Assembly (NCBI GenBank): GCA_016931935.1 | Contig: JAFGDW010000022.1 | Location: forward strand, 1 to 52,032 | Reading direction: 5' to 3' | Source: Candidatus Zhuqueibacterota bacterium | GTDB taxonomy: Bacteria; Zhuqueibacterota; Zhuqueibacteria; Thermofontimicrobiales; Thiofontviventaceae | DNA: 52,032 nt | In this document: positions 8,845-17,765 of the stretch, piece by piece | Layout: each line of letters begins with the position of its first letter | Position numbering within the stretch: position 1 is the first letter of the stretch | The notes under the pieces: generated by a model | Told to the model about the DNA's origin: nothing | Seen by the model: only the letters and a program-made list of their open reading frames with translations | Databases searched by the model: none | Position numbers and translations under genes: made by a program

Positions 8845-10332
8845 TTAATCAAGAATCAGAATTTTGCCCCAATAAGTACCGTCGCCATCGAGCACCAGTT
8901 GGTAGAAATAAGGACCGTTGGCCAGCAAATCGCCCTTGGATGTGCGGCCATTCCAAATTTCAGCGAAATCTCCACCGGCCGGGCGCGATTTGTTTTCTAC
9001 AACGGTGGCTACTAATTCCATTGCGAAGTCAAACACACGGATAGTAACGTTGGTATTGTTGATCGTGTCGTATTGAAAACGAATATAGCCATCGCTGCCA
9101 ATCTGGTTGTGACGCATAGGAGAAAACGGATTGGGATATGCATACGTGCGGGGTTCGCCCGATTTTCCGGTTGGCACAAAAGCGCGCATCACGTCCCAGG
9201 TCAATCCGTTGTCGCTACTTTTCGCCAAACCATCACCGGCGCCTGCCCAGAGGACGTGTCCGTCGGTAACGGCTGCGGAATAGACAGCCTCGGATAATAT
9301 TCGTACATCACCGCTGCGGTCAACGATTGGCGGGAAGACTGCCCAGTTTTCACCGCCATCAAGCGATTTAAACAAACCGTATTCAGTACAGGCATAAACG
9401 ACAGAATCATCAAACGCGAAATTTTCGACCCGGATACCTTCGAGATATACTTTCCATGAGTAACCGCCGTCTTCGGATTTGGAAATACCACGGTATTCGG
9501 TATAATCTTCTGATTCGGAAGACGTTTCCATTGTGGAAGCCCAGATAATATTGTGGTCATCCCATTTTTGTTGAGCAATTGCCAGCACCCAGTTCCCCGA
9601 AATTGGCTCTGCCTGATTTTGATGATTGAAATTTACCCAGGTTTCGCCGCCATCCAGAGATTTGTTAATGCCGCCGGCTGTGCCGACCCAAATAATATCA
9701 TCCGCAATCAGTACGGAAAATGCCCGGTGATTTATCAAATTCTTGGGATCAAAATTATATTCATCCGGTGGACGTATTTTGAAAGTAGGTTGTACGGAAT
9801 CGGATAACCAGTCATCCCGGCGCCAGTCAGTCGATTTCATCAAACCGCTGCCGAAGCTGGTAATCCACACAGTCGTGTCATCAATTCCAATATCCCACGT
9901 CGTGTTATCGACTGGTGTTTCCCACGGTTGCGGGACATATTTCCAATCTTCACCGCCGTTGAGGCTGAATACCAATCCGCCGCCTACCTGATGGTCGGCA
10001 TCGCCGATTGTCGAATCGAACACCGTAGCTGCCCAAATTACATCGCCTTCCACGGCAATCGCTGATACACCACCAAGTCCCAATCCGTGCTTGCGGTTGT
10101 ATGTACGCCATTCGTTGGTAAGCGGATCGAGGCGGCTGACACCACCACCGGTACCGATCCAGATAAACGTATTATTATCGGTTTCCTGCACCTGAAGCAC
10201 GCTAATTCCATTTCCGCCCATTCGCGTTGACGGCGCAGGCGTATCCAATTGGAACGTTGGTTTATTAAGGGATTGTGCGGAAACACTTACAGCAAGAAAT
10301 AAATTAAAAAGGGCCAGTGCATATTCTTTCAT
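8845..10332 (-). CDS. Secreted BNR/sialidase-like propeller protein with FlgD-like C-terminal tail
   Basis: 495 aa. A signal peptide (about 1-19) is followed by repeated Asp-box-type motifs (SLDGGEDWKYV, SLDGGETWVNF, SEDGGYSWKVY, SLDGGENWAVF, SSDNGLTWDVM), the pattern of BNR-repeat beta-propellers such as photosynthesis-stability-factor-like and sialidase-like proteins. No sialidase catalytic residues could be assigned. The last ~95 residues (YAYPNPFSPMR.. to YFYQLVLDGDG..KILILD) form a FlgD-Ig/sorting-tail domain used for type IX-like export in FCB bacteria. The gene sits between the anchor-type protein (15 bp upstream) and the PorV-like gene. AAAGGA lies somewhat far (about 13 nt) from the ATG. 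Confidence 0.85.
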   Translation of the reverse strand: MKEYALALFNLFLAVSVSAQSLNKPTFQLDTPAPSTRMGGNGISVLQVQETDNNTFIWIGTGGGVSRLDPLTNEWRTYNRKHGLGLGGVSAIAVEGDVIWAATVFDSTIGDADHQVGGGLVFSLNGGEDWKYVPQPWETPVDNTTWDIGIDDTTVWITSFGSGLMKSTDWRRDDWLSDSVQPTFKIRPPDEYNFDPKNLINHRAFSVLIADDIIWVGTAGGINKSLDGGETWVNFNHQNQAEPISGNWVLAIAQQKWDDHNIIWASTMETSSESEDYTEYRGISKSEDGGYSWKVYLEGIRVENFAFDDSVVYACTEYGLFKSLDGGENWAVFPPIVDRSGDVRILSEAVYSAAVTDGHVLWAGAGDGLAKSSDNGLTWDVMRAFVPTGKSGEPRTYAYPNPFSPMRHNQIGSDGYIRFQYDTINNTNVTIRVFDFAMELVATVVENKSRPAGGDFAEIWNGRTSKGDLLANGPYFYQLVLDGDGTYWGKILILD

Positions 10333-10347
10333 CAGTTTTAAATTCCT

Positions 10348-11511
10348 TTATTTTACAACCGTAATAATATGATTGATTTCATTGCTGGTGGAATCCGATT
10401 TATCAACCGCCTGAAAGCGGAACGTGTAATCACCGGTCGCATTGGTCGAAATTAGATAGATTCGAAGCGAATAAATTCCGTCATTGGCAGTCGCATCACC
10501 ATTGTTGGCAGTTTGGCCATCATCAGCCATATTGAGTGGATTTCCGTTATTGCCATATGTTCCATCCGGTTTGATGGTGTAGAAGTTAACAGATTTAATG
10601 TCGGACGGTCCTTGTGGATCGGTTGCCGTGACTGCTAATACTGTCGATATGTCCCCGCGCAACGGTATTAACATGGTATCCGGCGCAACGACATCAAATA
10701 TAACCGGCGGATCGTTGCCTTCGCGGATGAATTTGATGAATATAAGCAGTGCATTGCTTCTGGCATTGGCTTTATCCTGCGCCTGAATTTTCACTGTGTA
10801 TTGACCAGGAACAAACGCGCTAAATTTGGAATGCGGAACAGCCGCTGTAAAAACGCCATCGTTGGCAACATTGTCGCCGTTTTGCCCATCATCGTGCAAC
10901 GTATCGGTTGCTGCCGGAATGGGTGATGTAGCGGAATAGAAATTTAGCAGGACCAGTTCAATGTCGGAAGCTCCTTGCGGATCGGACACATGCGCAGTAA
11001 ACAGATAATCCAGTTCTTTTTCAATGGAAATTGTTTGCGGCGTTGAAAGTTGACTGGCCACCGGGGGATTGTTTTCTTCCCCGTCCAGAACAACAACACT
11101 GTGTTGGCTGACAACACTTTCATGACCAGCATCGTCAGTTGCTATAATTTTTAGCCAATAGGTACCGGCATTGCCGTTGGCAAATGATGTGTTTATTGGT
11201 GAAGTGAAAATGTTGTCACTGGGAATGGCATCTCCATTTGTACCATCATTAACGAGATTGAGAGTCATCACCGTAGATGATTGATTCGCCGGGACAATAT
11301 CGCATTCGACCGAGGCAATATCTGATAGACCTTGTGCATCGGTCACATGTGCAAAAATGTAATGAGGAATAGTTGATATTGTGTAAAGGGTATCTGGAGC
11401 AGTAATTAGTGTGATTTCCGGGATGGTACTTGCAGGAGAAACCGGATTGTCGCTTTCACAACGCGCTAGAATTAACAACAGGGCGAAAAGCCCGGGCACC
11501 AATTTTTTCAT
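10348..11511 (-). CDS. Lipoprotein-like protein with three choice-of-anchor-X-type repeats
   Basis: 387 aa, first gene of the minus-strand cluster reaching down to UbiA. The N-terminus (MKKLVPGLFALLLILARCES) looks like a lipoprotein signal with Cys18, but Arg at -1 is unusual for a lipobox, so lipidation is uncertain. The mature chain has three repeats of about 115 aa (about 30-145, 150-260, 265-387). Each has an N-P-P-V or P-E-I start, D-P-Q-G-x-S-D-I and a D-D-G-x-x-G-D-x-x-x-x-D-G-I/V-F/Y turn, as in choice-of-anchor-X/cadherin-like domains. The Asp-rich turns suggest Ca binding. AAGGA is well placed before the ATG. A role in cell-surface display is inferred. Confidence 0.78.
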   Translation of the reverse strand: MKKLVPGLFALLLILARCESDNPVSPASTIPEITLITAPDTLYTISTIPHYIFAHVTDAQGLSDIASVECDIVPANQSSTVMTLNLVNDGTNGDAIPSDNIFTSPINTSFANGNAGTYWLKIIATDDAGHESVVSQHSVVVLDGEENNPPVASQLSTPQTISIEKELDYLFTAHVSDPQGASDIELVLLNFYSATSPIPAATDTLHDDGQNGDNVANDGVFTAAVPHSKFSAFVPGQYTVKIQAQDKANARSNALLIFIKFIREGNDPPVIFDVVAPDTMLIPLRGDISTVLAVTATDPQGPSDIKSVNFYTIKPDGTYGNNGNPLNMADDGQTANNGDATANDGIYSLRIYLISTNATGDYTFRFQAVDKSDSTSNEINHIITVVK

Positions 11512-11772
11512 GCGTGAGTTCCTTTTTCGGTTGAGGGGATTCGCGACCGACCCTGGGGTGGATAAGTGCAGTTTATTTCGCGGATCACTATTACCGATGG
11601 GTTCTGATCAATGAGTTATGAAAATCGCTACAAAACTATTTCTTGAATGTTCGGGAAGAGGCAAAAGTTCCCTACGTTTTGCAGCATGTTGAAATGATGT
11701 GCAGGATGGGAATAACCTTCGTATTCATGTAAATTGATGGCGGATAGTTTTATCGAAAGCGATTGCATTGCA

Positions 11773-12300
11773 CTACACTGTCCTTTTCAGCCTGTCAAAT
11801 TTTTTGGTCAAAAAAGCAATAAGTTCGACAAATTCATAATTCTGACCAAATTCACGGATGAGAAACATATCGTCCACATCGAGGTTTCTCAGTCGGCGGA
11901 TTATTTTCCGCCAAACCAAGCTGTAATATGCAATGTTTATCAATTTGCGAAGACTATTGGTGAATGTCAAATAAAACACAATAATCAATACATATCCAAC
12001 CCAACTATTCAAAAATGAAAAATTCAGACCAAATTTGTCCAGCAGGTTGGCGTTCACCATAGCTAATAAAATCAAAAAAGCAGTGAAGGCAACAATATGA
12101 ATAATGCTGAACAAAATAAATGGACGTTTGCCGTATTTTATCAGGATGGCTCGGGTTTTGTGGATCTTTTCCAATTTACGTTCATCATAGACTTCAATAA
12201 AAAGTGCATCATCTATTTTTTGAATAATAAACTTGTCATCGTTATCCAAAATAGATGCCAATGCTTTTTTAATTTGTTCGGTTTTATATTCAAAAAACAT
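11773..12300 (-). CDS. Small membrane protein, two TM helices, unknown function
   Basis: 175 aa, not recognised. Residues 1-50 are a charged cytosolic region, followed by hydrophobic stretches at about 58-82 and 95-118, and then a basic, amphipathic C-terminal domain (about 120-175, RKIIRRLRNLDVDDMFLIREF). GGAGAG inside the end of the preceding cupin gene serves as ribosome-binding site, and the ATG is 4 nt past that gene's stop, so the two are translationally coupled. Nothing is recognisable in the 260 bp between its stop and the next cluster. Confidence 0.7.
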   Translation of the reverse strand: MFFEYKTEQIKKALASILDNDDKFIIQKIDDALFIEVYDERKLEKIHKTRAILIKYGKRPFILFSIIHIVAFTAFLILLAMVNANLLDKFGLNFSFLNSWVGYVLIIVFYLTFTNSLRKLINIAYYSLVWRKIIRRLRNLDVDDMFLIREFGQNYEFVELIAFLTKKFDRLKRTV

Positions 12301-12303
12301 ACA

Positions 12304-12660
12304 TCACTCTCCATCGCGGTGTACGATTTCTGGTGAAAATGCCGGAAGGCAGACAGCTATATATTCGGCGCCATCCTTTTCGGGGGAACCATATCGCACC
12401 CACTCGCCGGCTTTTACAATAATTGCTTGGCCACTATTGATATCCAGCGATTCTGTACGTGTTTCTATATGCAGCGTACCATTTAGTACCACCGTATACT
12501 CATCGAATTCAGGTGTCTGGCCGGGTTCAATCCATCCGGCCGGACTGATCATTCGGGCGATACTCACGCCAGAGTTTACGCGTCCGACAAATTCTTCGAT
12601 GAGCCTGGGAACGTTTCCTGCAGCTTGAATTACCGTTGGCCCTGCAATTTTTTTTATCAT
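12304..12660 (-). CDS. Cupin-domain protein
   Basis: 118-aa single-domain cupin. Conserved elements are the PGQTPEFDEYTVVLNGTLHI strand block (about 46-65), which is cupin motif 1 with Glu/Asp in place of the usual His pair, and the G-Q-A-I/V-x-A-G-E turn (about 76-86), motif 2. The canonical two-His metal site is not obvious, so metal binding is uncertain. AAGGA precedes the ATG. It lies between a HAD phosphatase (37 bp upstream) and the small membrane protein (coupled), which suggests an operon. The small molecule handled is unknown. Confidence 0.78.
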   Translation of the reverse strand: MIKKIAGPTVIQAAGNVPRLIEEFVGRVNSGVSIARMISPAGWIEPGQTPEFDEYTVVLNGTLHIETRTESLDINSGQAIIVKAGEWVRYGSPEKDGAEYIAVCLPAFSPEIVHRDGE

Positions 12661-12697
12661 ACTGGTTTCCTTCTTCGCTCACTGTTAGATACAATGG

Positions 12698-13354
12698 CTA
12701 TTGAAGTATATCAAATGCAATTTTGATTAGCTCCAATGGATGGTTTATAAAATATGCTGGCTGCTTTTTCTCAAATTCGTGTTCGCTGGCGAATCCCCAG
12801 GTAACGATCGCTGTATCGATGCGATTTTCCGTTGCCGCCAACAAATCGCTTAGACGGTCTCCGATATATAAGGCCGCCGATGCGTTGTTCGCACTCTGCA
12901 AAATATGGGCGATTAACTGTGATTTATTCAAGTCATCGCCACAGCCGTATACATGCGAAAACAGATTTTCCAATCCGAAATAGCGAACGACAGTATTTGC
13001 AATATCTTCACGCTTTGACGTTGCCACAAAAAGTTTTATACCCTTATCGTATAACTTGTGTAATGCATCGGTAATATGCGGATAGAGTACATTTTCCCGA
13101 TAACCTATCGCACTGTAATGTTGCCTGAATATTTGAACGGCCTTTTTAAGAATCGCAGGCTCATCACTCACCAATTGCCGGAATATTTCCTTTAATCCCG
13201 GACCAATATATTTTATCAACTCACTCCGCGGATACGATGCGAAACCTAATGTTTCGAGCGTATGGTTCAACGAATGAATAATGCCATCACTTGGATCGGA
13301 AATGGTACCGTCGAGATCGAAAATTAGTATGTTATATTTAGGAGATGAATTCAC
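12698..13354 (-). CDS. HAD hydrolase, phosphoglycolate-phosphatase-like
   Basis: 218 aa. Motif I is ILIFDLDGTISDPSDGI with both Asp residues, followed by a four-helix cap, motif II in FVATSKR, the Lys in GDDLNKSQL (motif III region) and motif IV YIGDRLSDLLAATE, then IDTAIVTWGF as in the Gph/PpaX subgroup. These usually dephosphorylate 2-phosphoglycolate, pyrophosphate or other small phosphates; substrate cannot be read from sequence. The start codon is GTG at 13354 with a weak ribosome-binding site. It heads the HAD-cupin-membrane-protein group. Confidence 0.85.
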   Translation of the reverse strand: MNSSPKYNILIFDLDGTISDPSDGIIHSLNHTLETLGFASYPRSELIKYIGPGLKEIFRQLVSDEPAILKKAVQIFRQHYSAIGYRENVLYPHITDALHKLYDKGIKLFVATSKREDIANTVVRYFGLENLFSHVYGCGDDLNKSQLIAHILQSANNASAALYIGDRLSDLLAATENRIDTAIVTWGFASEHEFEKKQPAYFINHPLELIKIAFDILQ

Positions 13355-13439
13355 AAATTGCCCGTTTTGAATATAAATCGGATAGATAGAAAACGAATCT
13401 TGAATTTAGTACATTTCCATAGCGAATTTTCAAAAATGC

Positions 13440-15071
13440 TTAATATTCTAACCCTTTTAAAACCGAATTTCCCGCACCACGCGGATCGGTGCCACTTTTA
13501 GCCGGTTGACCGGACGGAGCATAAATCGCCTGAACGATTCCGAAATATGTATCGTAATCAATGCGCAGACGTACATTATGACCCAAGTGTTTTAAAAATT
13601 CGATAGCATCGGAATCGATTCGGGTTTCCAGGTGAACAACGCCGTTTTCAAAGTGAAATCGTGGTGCGTCGACCGCGTTCTGAATATCCATGTCGAAGTC
13701 GATAACTCCACAAATAACCTGTGCCAGTGCTGAAATAATTCGATCGGCGCCGGATGCGCCAATAATTAACACTGGTCGTCCGCCCAACATAAGAATTGTC
13801 GGTGCAATACTCAATGCTGGCATTTTCCGCGGTTGAACGGCATTGATGCTTAAGGAATCGCGCGAAAAATGATACATGCCGTTGTTGAACAAAATGCCGG
13901 TTTCCGGTTCCGTTACGCCCGAGCCGAAATAAAATCCCATGGTCTGAGTAACACTCACAGCGTTTCCGGCGTTATCGATGACACACAAGTGTGAGCCATT
14001 ACCGCTTTCGATATCAGCGGTCAATGCCTCGGGATTATGAATTTTTGCAGTATCAATTCGGGCAGCAATGCCTTTTGCATATGACTTGGATTCAAAATCG
14101 TGAGTGTTGATCGTGGTAAACGCCGGGTCGCCCTGAAAATAGGTACGGTCTTTGAGCACGTATTTCAATGCTTCCAATATCAAATGAATATACGGCCCAC
14201 TGTTTTGCCGGTAGGCTCGAATATTAAAATTTTCCAGAATCTGCATCAATTCAATTAGTAACAATCCACCGGCGGATGGCGGAGATGATGACCAAATGGT
14301 ATAGCCGCGATAGGTACCACTCATCACCTTTTTTTCGACTGCCCGGTATTGTTGGAAATCTTTAAGTGTGAGAAAGCCATCGTTAATTCTGAATTGGCGC
14401 GATACATCGTCGGCCATTTCGCCAACATAAAATTCCCGCATACCTTTCATCGAAAATGTTTCCATCGTCGTTGCCAAATCGTGCCGTTTTAGCGTGTCCC
14501 CGATTGCTAACGGCAACCAGTCCGGCATAAAAATATCGCCTGTGGTACGATCACGTTCCACCAGATCATAATAATCAACCAGCAATTGGTGCAGTCGCGG
14601 TGTCACAGCAAAACCTTTATGCGCAAGCTCGATGGCTGGTGTGAGCACAGATGTGGCGTCCATCGTTCCGTATTTTTCCAGCGCTAAGGTTGCGCCGGCA
14701 AGCATGCCGGGAACACACACGGAACGGTAACCTGTGGTCGTCAGAAAGCGGAAATCGTCGGGATTCCGGTAAAAACGCCCCGGCGTTGCAGCTATTGGCG
14801 CACGTTCACGAAAACAGATTTCAACCGGCGCCTTGGCTTTGCGAGTGGAGATGATCATTTCGCCTCCACTACCCATGCCCGATGCCCACGGTTCAACAAC
14901 AGATAGCGCGAACATAACAGCAAGTGCAGCGTCCACAGCATTGCCACCTTGCTTGAGGATACGCATGCCGATCTCTGTTGCGACGGGATGGGGTGAAACA
15001 ACTGTCCCCTGTGCGAACAGTGATGACGAAATGATACATAAAACAACGATGAGTGAAGTGATTCGTTTCAT
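13440..15071 (-). CDS. Gamma-glutamyltransferase homologue lacking the catalytic threonine
   Basis: 543 aa from the ATG at 15071, which gives a signal peptide (MKRITSLIVVLCIISSSLFA); the 60-codon upstream extension is Ser/Cys-rich and overlaps the next gene, so it is rejected. The whole GGT (Ntn-hydrolase) fold is recognisable: HPVATEIGMRILKQGGNAVD near the N-terminus, PPSAGG, and G-x-GILFNNGMYHFS. The self-cleavage site is altered. Normal enzymes have Thr-x-His, but here residues 359-361 are Gly-Ser-His (codons around 13989-13997). The Ser-Ser pair of RPLSSMSPT aligns with Leu-Ser, and GSPGGSRI reads GASGADRI. Autoprocessing and transferase activity are therefore doubtful, unless Ser360 substitutes. 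Probable export to the periplasm. Confidence 0.85.
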   Translation of the reverse strand: MKRITSLIVVLCIISSSLFAQGTVVSPHPVATEIGMRILKQGGNAVDAALAVMFALSVVEPWASGMGSGGEMIISTRKAKAPVEICFRERAPIAATPGRFYRNPDDFRFLTTTGYRSVCVPGMLAGATLALEKYGTMDATSVLTPAIELAHKGFAVTPRLHQLLVDYYDLVERDRTTGDIFMPDWLPLAIGDTLKRHDLATTMETFSMKGMREFYVGEMADDVSRQFRINDGFLTLKDFQQYRAVEKKVMSGTYRGYTIWSSSPPSAGGLLLIELMQILENFNIRAYRQNSGPYIHLILEALKYVLKDRTYFQGDPAFTTINTHDFESKSYAKGIAARIDTAKIHNPEALTADIESGNGSHLCVIDNAGNAVSVTQTMGFYFGSGVTEPETGILFNNGMYHFSRDSLSINAVQPRKMPALSIAPTILMLGGRPVLIIGASGADRIISALAQVICGVIDFDMDIQNAVDAPRFHFENGVVHLETRIDSDAIEFLKHLGHNVRLRIDYDTYFGIVQAIYAPSGQPAKSGTDPRGAGNSVLKGLEY

Positions 15072-15120
15072 GATAATGTTGACTTGTTGGGATTGAATAA
15101 TATGTGATTCGTTTTGTAAA

Positions 15121-15684
15121 TTATAAGCGCTTGAAAATGATGAGCGATACGATTGAATTGATAAACATTGTAATAAAAATGTACAATGGCAGCCATATAT
15201 ACCCGCCGATGATTGAATTGTGAAATAACAATAAAATAATAAGCATGCCAACCATTGAAAACACGATCAACATGGTTGCTATTTTCGCAGATGATAATAT
15301 TTGCCGATCTTCATAGCGTTTCGGGATCCGTAATTGCTGCCTGGTAATCATCCAGTAAAATGTGAGCACAATATATGGGGCAACCAGAATTAGCCATACG
15401 TTTTGCTGTAACAGCACATCGGGAAAAAGTAGGATAAGTACGAGACTTAGGGCTGCATAGATTATACCAAACACATGCGTAATGACAAAAGCTGTGGTAT
15501 TTAATTCAATGTATTTAATCCAGCGAGTACGTGGGATTATGAAATACAAAGCAATTATGATCAATACAAATCCGACAAATCCATGGGTTATAGACGAAGC
15601 AATCATTCTCTTCCTGAAATGGTTGTTTACTTCTTGAGATGTCGTAATATGATGGGGTAGGTTCGCATTTTGATTTCCAATCAA
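15121..15684 (-). CDS. Membrane protein of unknown function, about five TM helices
   Basis: 187 aa, not recognised. After a polar N-terminus (1-28) there are hydrophobic helices at about 32-52, 66-86, 92-112, 132-152 and 158-182. The start is TTG at 15684, preceded by AGGATGG at suitable distance; the next in-frame Met (residue 27) would leave the first helix almost without a leader. It lies 49 bp upstream of the GGT-like gene on the same strand, so the two may be co-transcribed. It is divergent from the DUF2207 gene across a 290-bp gap that must hold both promoters. Confidence 0.65.
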   Translation of the reverse strand: MIGNQNANLPHHITTSQEVNNHFRKRMIASSITHGFVGFVLIIIALYFIIPRTRWIKYIELNTTAFVITHVFGIIYAALSLVLILLFPDVLLQQNVWLILVAPYIVLTFYWMITRQQLRIPKRYEDRQILSSAKIATMLIVFSMVGMLIILLLFHNSIIGGYIWLPLYIFITMFINSIVSLIIFKRL

Positions 15685-15974
15685 CTTCCATCCTGGAATA
15701 TGCTATAAAAATTTTTGTTTTATACGACTTATGGTTGAAAATAGTTCACCGGGCAAACATTAAATTTGGTTAACACATAATTGTAATCTATTCAGAATGA
15801 AACGGGGAAATGTTTGATGATACATCATTTAAATTATACAAATCATTCATGCGTGAGACGCACTTTGGTCAATTGCTGCCTGCATTTTATGTGAATCGTG
15901 TCGATGGTAAAAATGGAGCAGGTTTTTGAAATATGTAAAAGCAAACAACAGACATTGAAAAATAGGAGTATTTC

Positions 15975-17735
15975 ATGATATGCGATGGTCACCGACATTT
16001 TCAAATATTGTTATTACTCTTCACTCTGGTTGGTATCCACGCGAACGGATGGAGCAAACAAGTTAAGATCGATTTTGTTGATATCCGATCTGACGTTTTA
16101 CCGGATGGCAGTTTGATAATCGAAGAAACACGCAGTTACCGGTTCGACGGTACGTTTCATTGGGCCGACTACGAACGCCGATTGGCTAATTTAGGGGAAG
16201 TGACAGATATTCAATTATTCGATGGTCCGAATGAATGGCGGCAGGATCAAAAGTCGAAACAGCAGGGAACGTTCCAGGTGTATCAGGATAGACGTAAATT
16301 CTACCTGCGCTGGTATTTTCACGCTAAAAATGAGTCGCGTCAATTTATCATTCGCTATCGGATTGAAGATGTGGTAAAAGTGTATGATGATGTTGCGGAT
16401 TTACAATATAATTTTTTGGATGCTTATAATAAATTATCCATCGATCGTATCGACGTTAGTTTGAAATTACTATTCGATGCAGATACCAGCCGTGTAAAAG
16501 CCTGGTTGCATGCGCCGTTGCACGGGAATCTCCGATTCTCGAACGGGATGATCCACGCACGGGTTGATTCCATTCCGTACCGCCAGAATGTTGAATTACG
16601 AGTAATTTTCCCACCTGCGTGGGTGAGAAAGCCAATGACTTACGATCCGGTATTAAAGTATGAAGAAATTGTAGAACAGGAACGGCTACGCGCGATCAAC
16701 ACCTTGGATAAAAGCAATGCTTCGCTTGATGCTCCATGGAATGATAGTGAAAGTCAGGCTGTGCAGTGGAATATCATCACTGCATTGATGGGAATGCTAT
16801 CGATTAGCGTACTTTACTGGTTGTGGGGGCGCGGCGCTGATGTGCCGTACAATGAAATGATTACCTCAACCTTGCCGGAAAATATTTCACCCGCACTGGC
16901 AAATTATATTTACAATTTTGGTCAACTGAATGGCGGTGCACTCGTCTCCACTATTCTCGACCTGGCACGATGGAGCTATCTGCGAATTGATGACGGATCA
17001 GTTGGGCGGGCACGATTCCCATTTAGTGCATCAGATAAAATCTCCATTAAATTGAATGAACAAATATTTGATGAAGATCATGACCAATTGGCCAAGTATG
17101 AACTATCCATGGTGCAATTTCTCTACGGCGAACTAGCCGACGAAACGCCGCAGGTAACGCTACGGCAGGTCCGAAAAGCCGGTTTTAAAATGATGCGCTG
17201 GTTTCATACCTGGAAAAAAATGGTGATAGAACAGTGGGGCAAGCGGCCGATATTTGACAGGGCAAGCGTGTATGCAATGATTGGTGCTATGTGTCTTTCT
17301 ATAATTGTTATCGCAATCGGGCTAGGATCAATTATCACAGATGGACCAGCAGGATTAATTGGTTTCATTGCCGGACTACTGCTTGCCGGGGCATCTTTTT
17401 TTGTACTACGGTTGACGCCAGGTGTAAAACTGCTGCGTCGGAAACTCGCAGCATATCGGCGTTATCTGACCCGTTATCATTTTCAACAGATGCAATTCAC
17501 CAAACACACGCCGGTGGAAGATTTTTTGATTTATGGTATTGCGCTTGGTGTACCGCTGAAAACAATCCGTTTACTATTAGCTCACGTTCCTGAAAACCAG
17601 TTCAGAACACACTTCCCCTGGTATGTGGATTCGATACATGCTAAATCGTTAGAACCAGCAGCCAGCATGAGTCATATGGTGGCATCTGTAACAATTAATA
17701 TTAACGCTGCAGCCGGTGTTGGTGGGGCAGGTTGA
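15975..17735 (+). CDS. DUF2207-domain membrane protein
   Basis: 586 aa. The signal peptide (about 1-26) is followed by the extracytoplasmic DUF2207 domain (about 30-230; VDIRSDVLPDGSLIIEE, RSYRFDGTFHWADYER). Then come a TM helix near 263-282, a cytoplasmic region, two adjacent TM helices (about 436-475), and a final domain ending in a short Ala/Gly-rich tail (INAAAGVGGAG). Family members usually end in a much longer Gly-rich tail, so this one is reduced. The role of the family is unknown; it is common in bacteria and archaea. AGGAG lies 6 nt before the ATG. The gene converges on the sigma-54 activator 30 bp away. Confidence 0.85.
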   Translation: MICDGHRHFQILLLLFTLVGIHANGWSKQVKIDFVDIRSDVLPDGSLIIEETRSYRFDGTFHWADYERRLANLGEVTDIQLFDGPNEWRQDQKSKQQGTFQVYQDRRKFYLRWYFHAKNESRQFIIRYRIEDVVKVYDDVADLQYNFLDAYNKLSIDRIDVSLKLLFDADTSRVKAWLHAPLHGNLRFSNGMIHARVDSIPYRQNVELRVIFPPAWVRKPMTYDPVLKYEEIVEQERLRAINTLDKSNASLDAPWNDSESQAVQWNIITALMGMLSISVLYWLWGRGADVPYNEMITSTLPENISPALANYIYNFGQLNGGALVSTILDLARWSYLRIDDGSVGRARFPFSASDKISIKLNEQIFDEDHDQLAKYELSMVQFLYGELADETPQVTLRQVRKAGFKMMRWFHTWKKMVIEQWGKRPIFDRASVYAMIGAMCLSIIVIAIGLGSIITDGPAGLIGFIAGLLLAGASFFVLRLTPGVKLLRRKLAAYRRYLTRYHFQQMQFTKHTPVEDFLIYGIALGVPLKTIRLLLAHVPENQFRTHFPWYVDSIHAKSLEPAASMSHMVASVTININAAAGVGGAG

Positions 17736-17765
17736 AGGATTTAATAAGCGATCGCAAAAATTTCG

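Noticed and set aside
15072..15251. 60-codon N-terminal extension of the GGT-like gene
   Set aside because: Cys/Ser-rich, overlaps the upstream membrane-protein gene, and a standard signal peptide begins at 15071.
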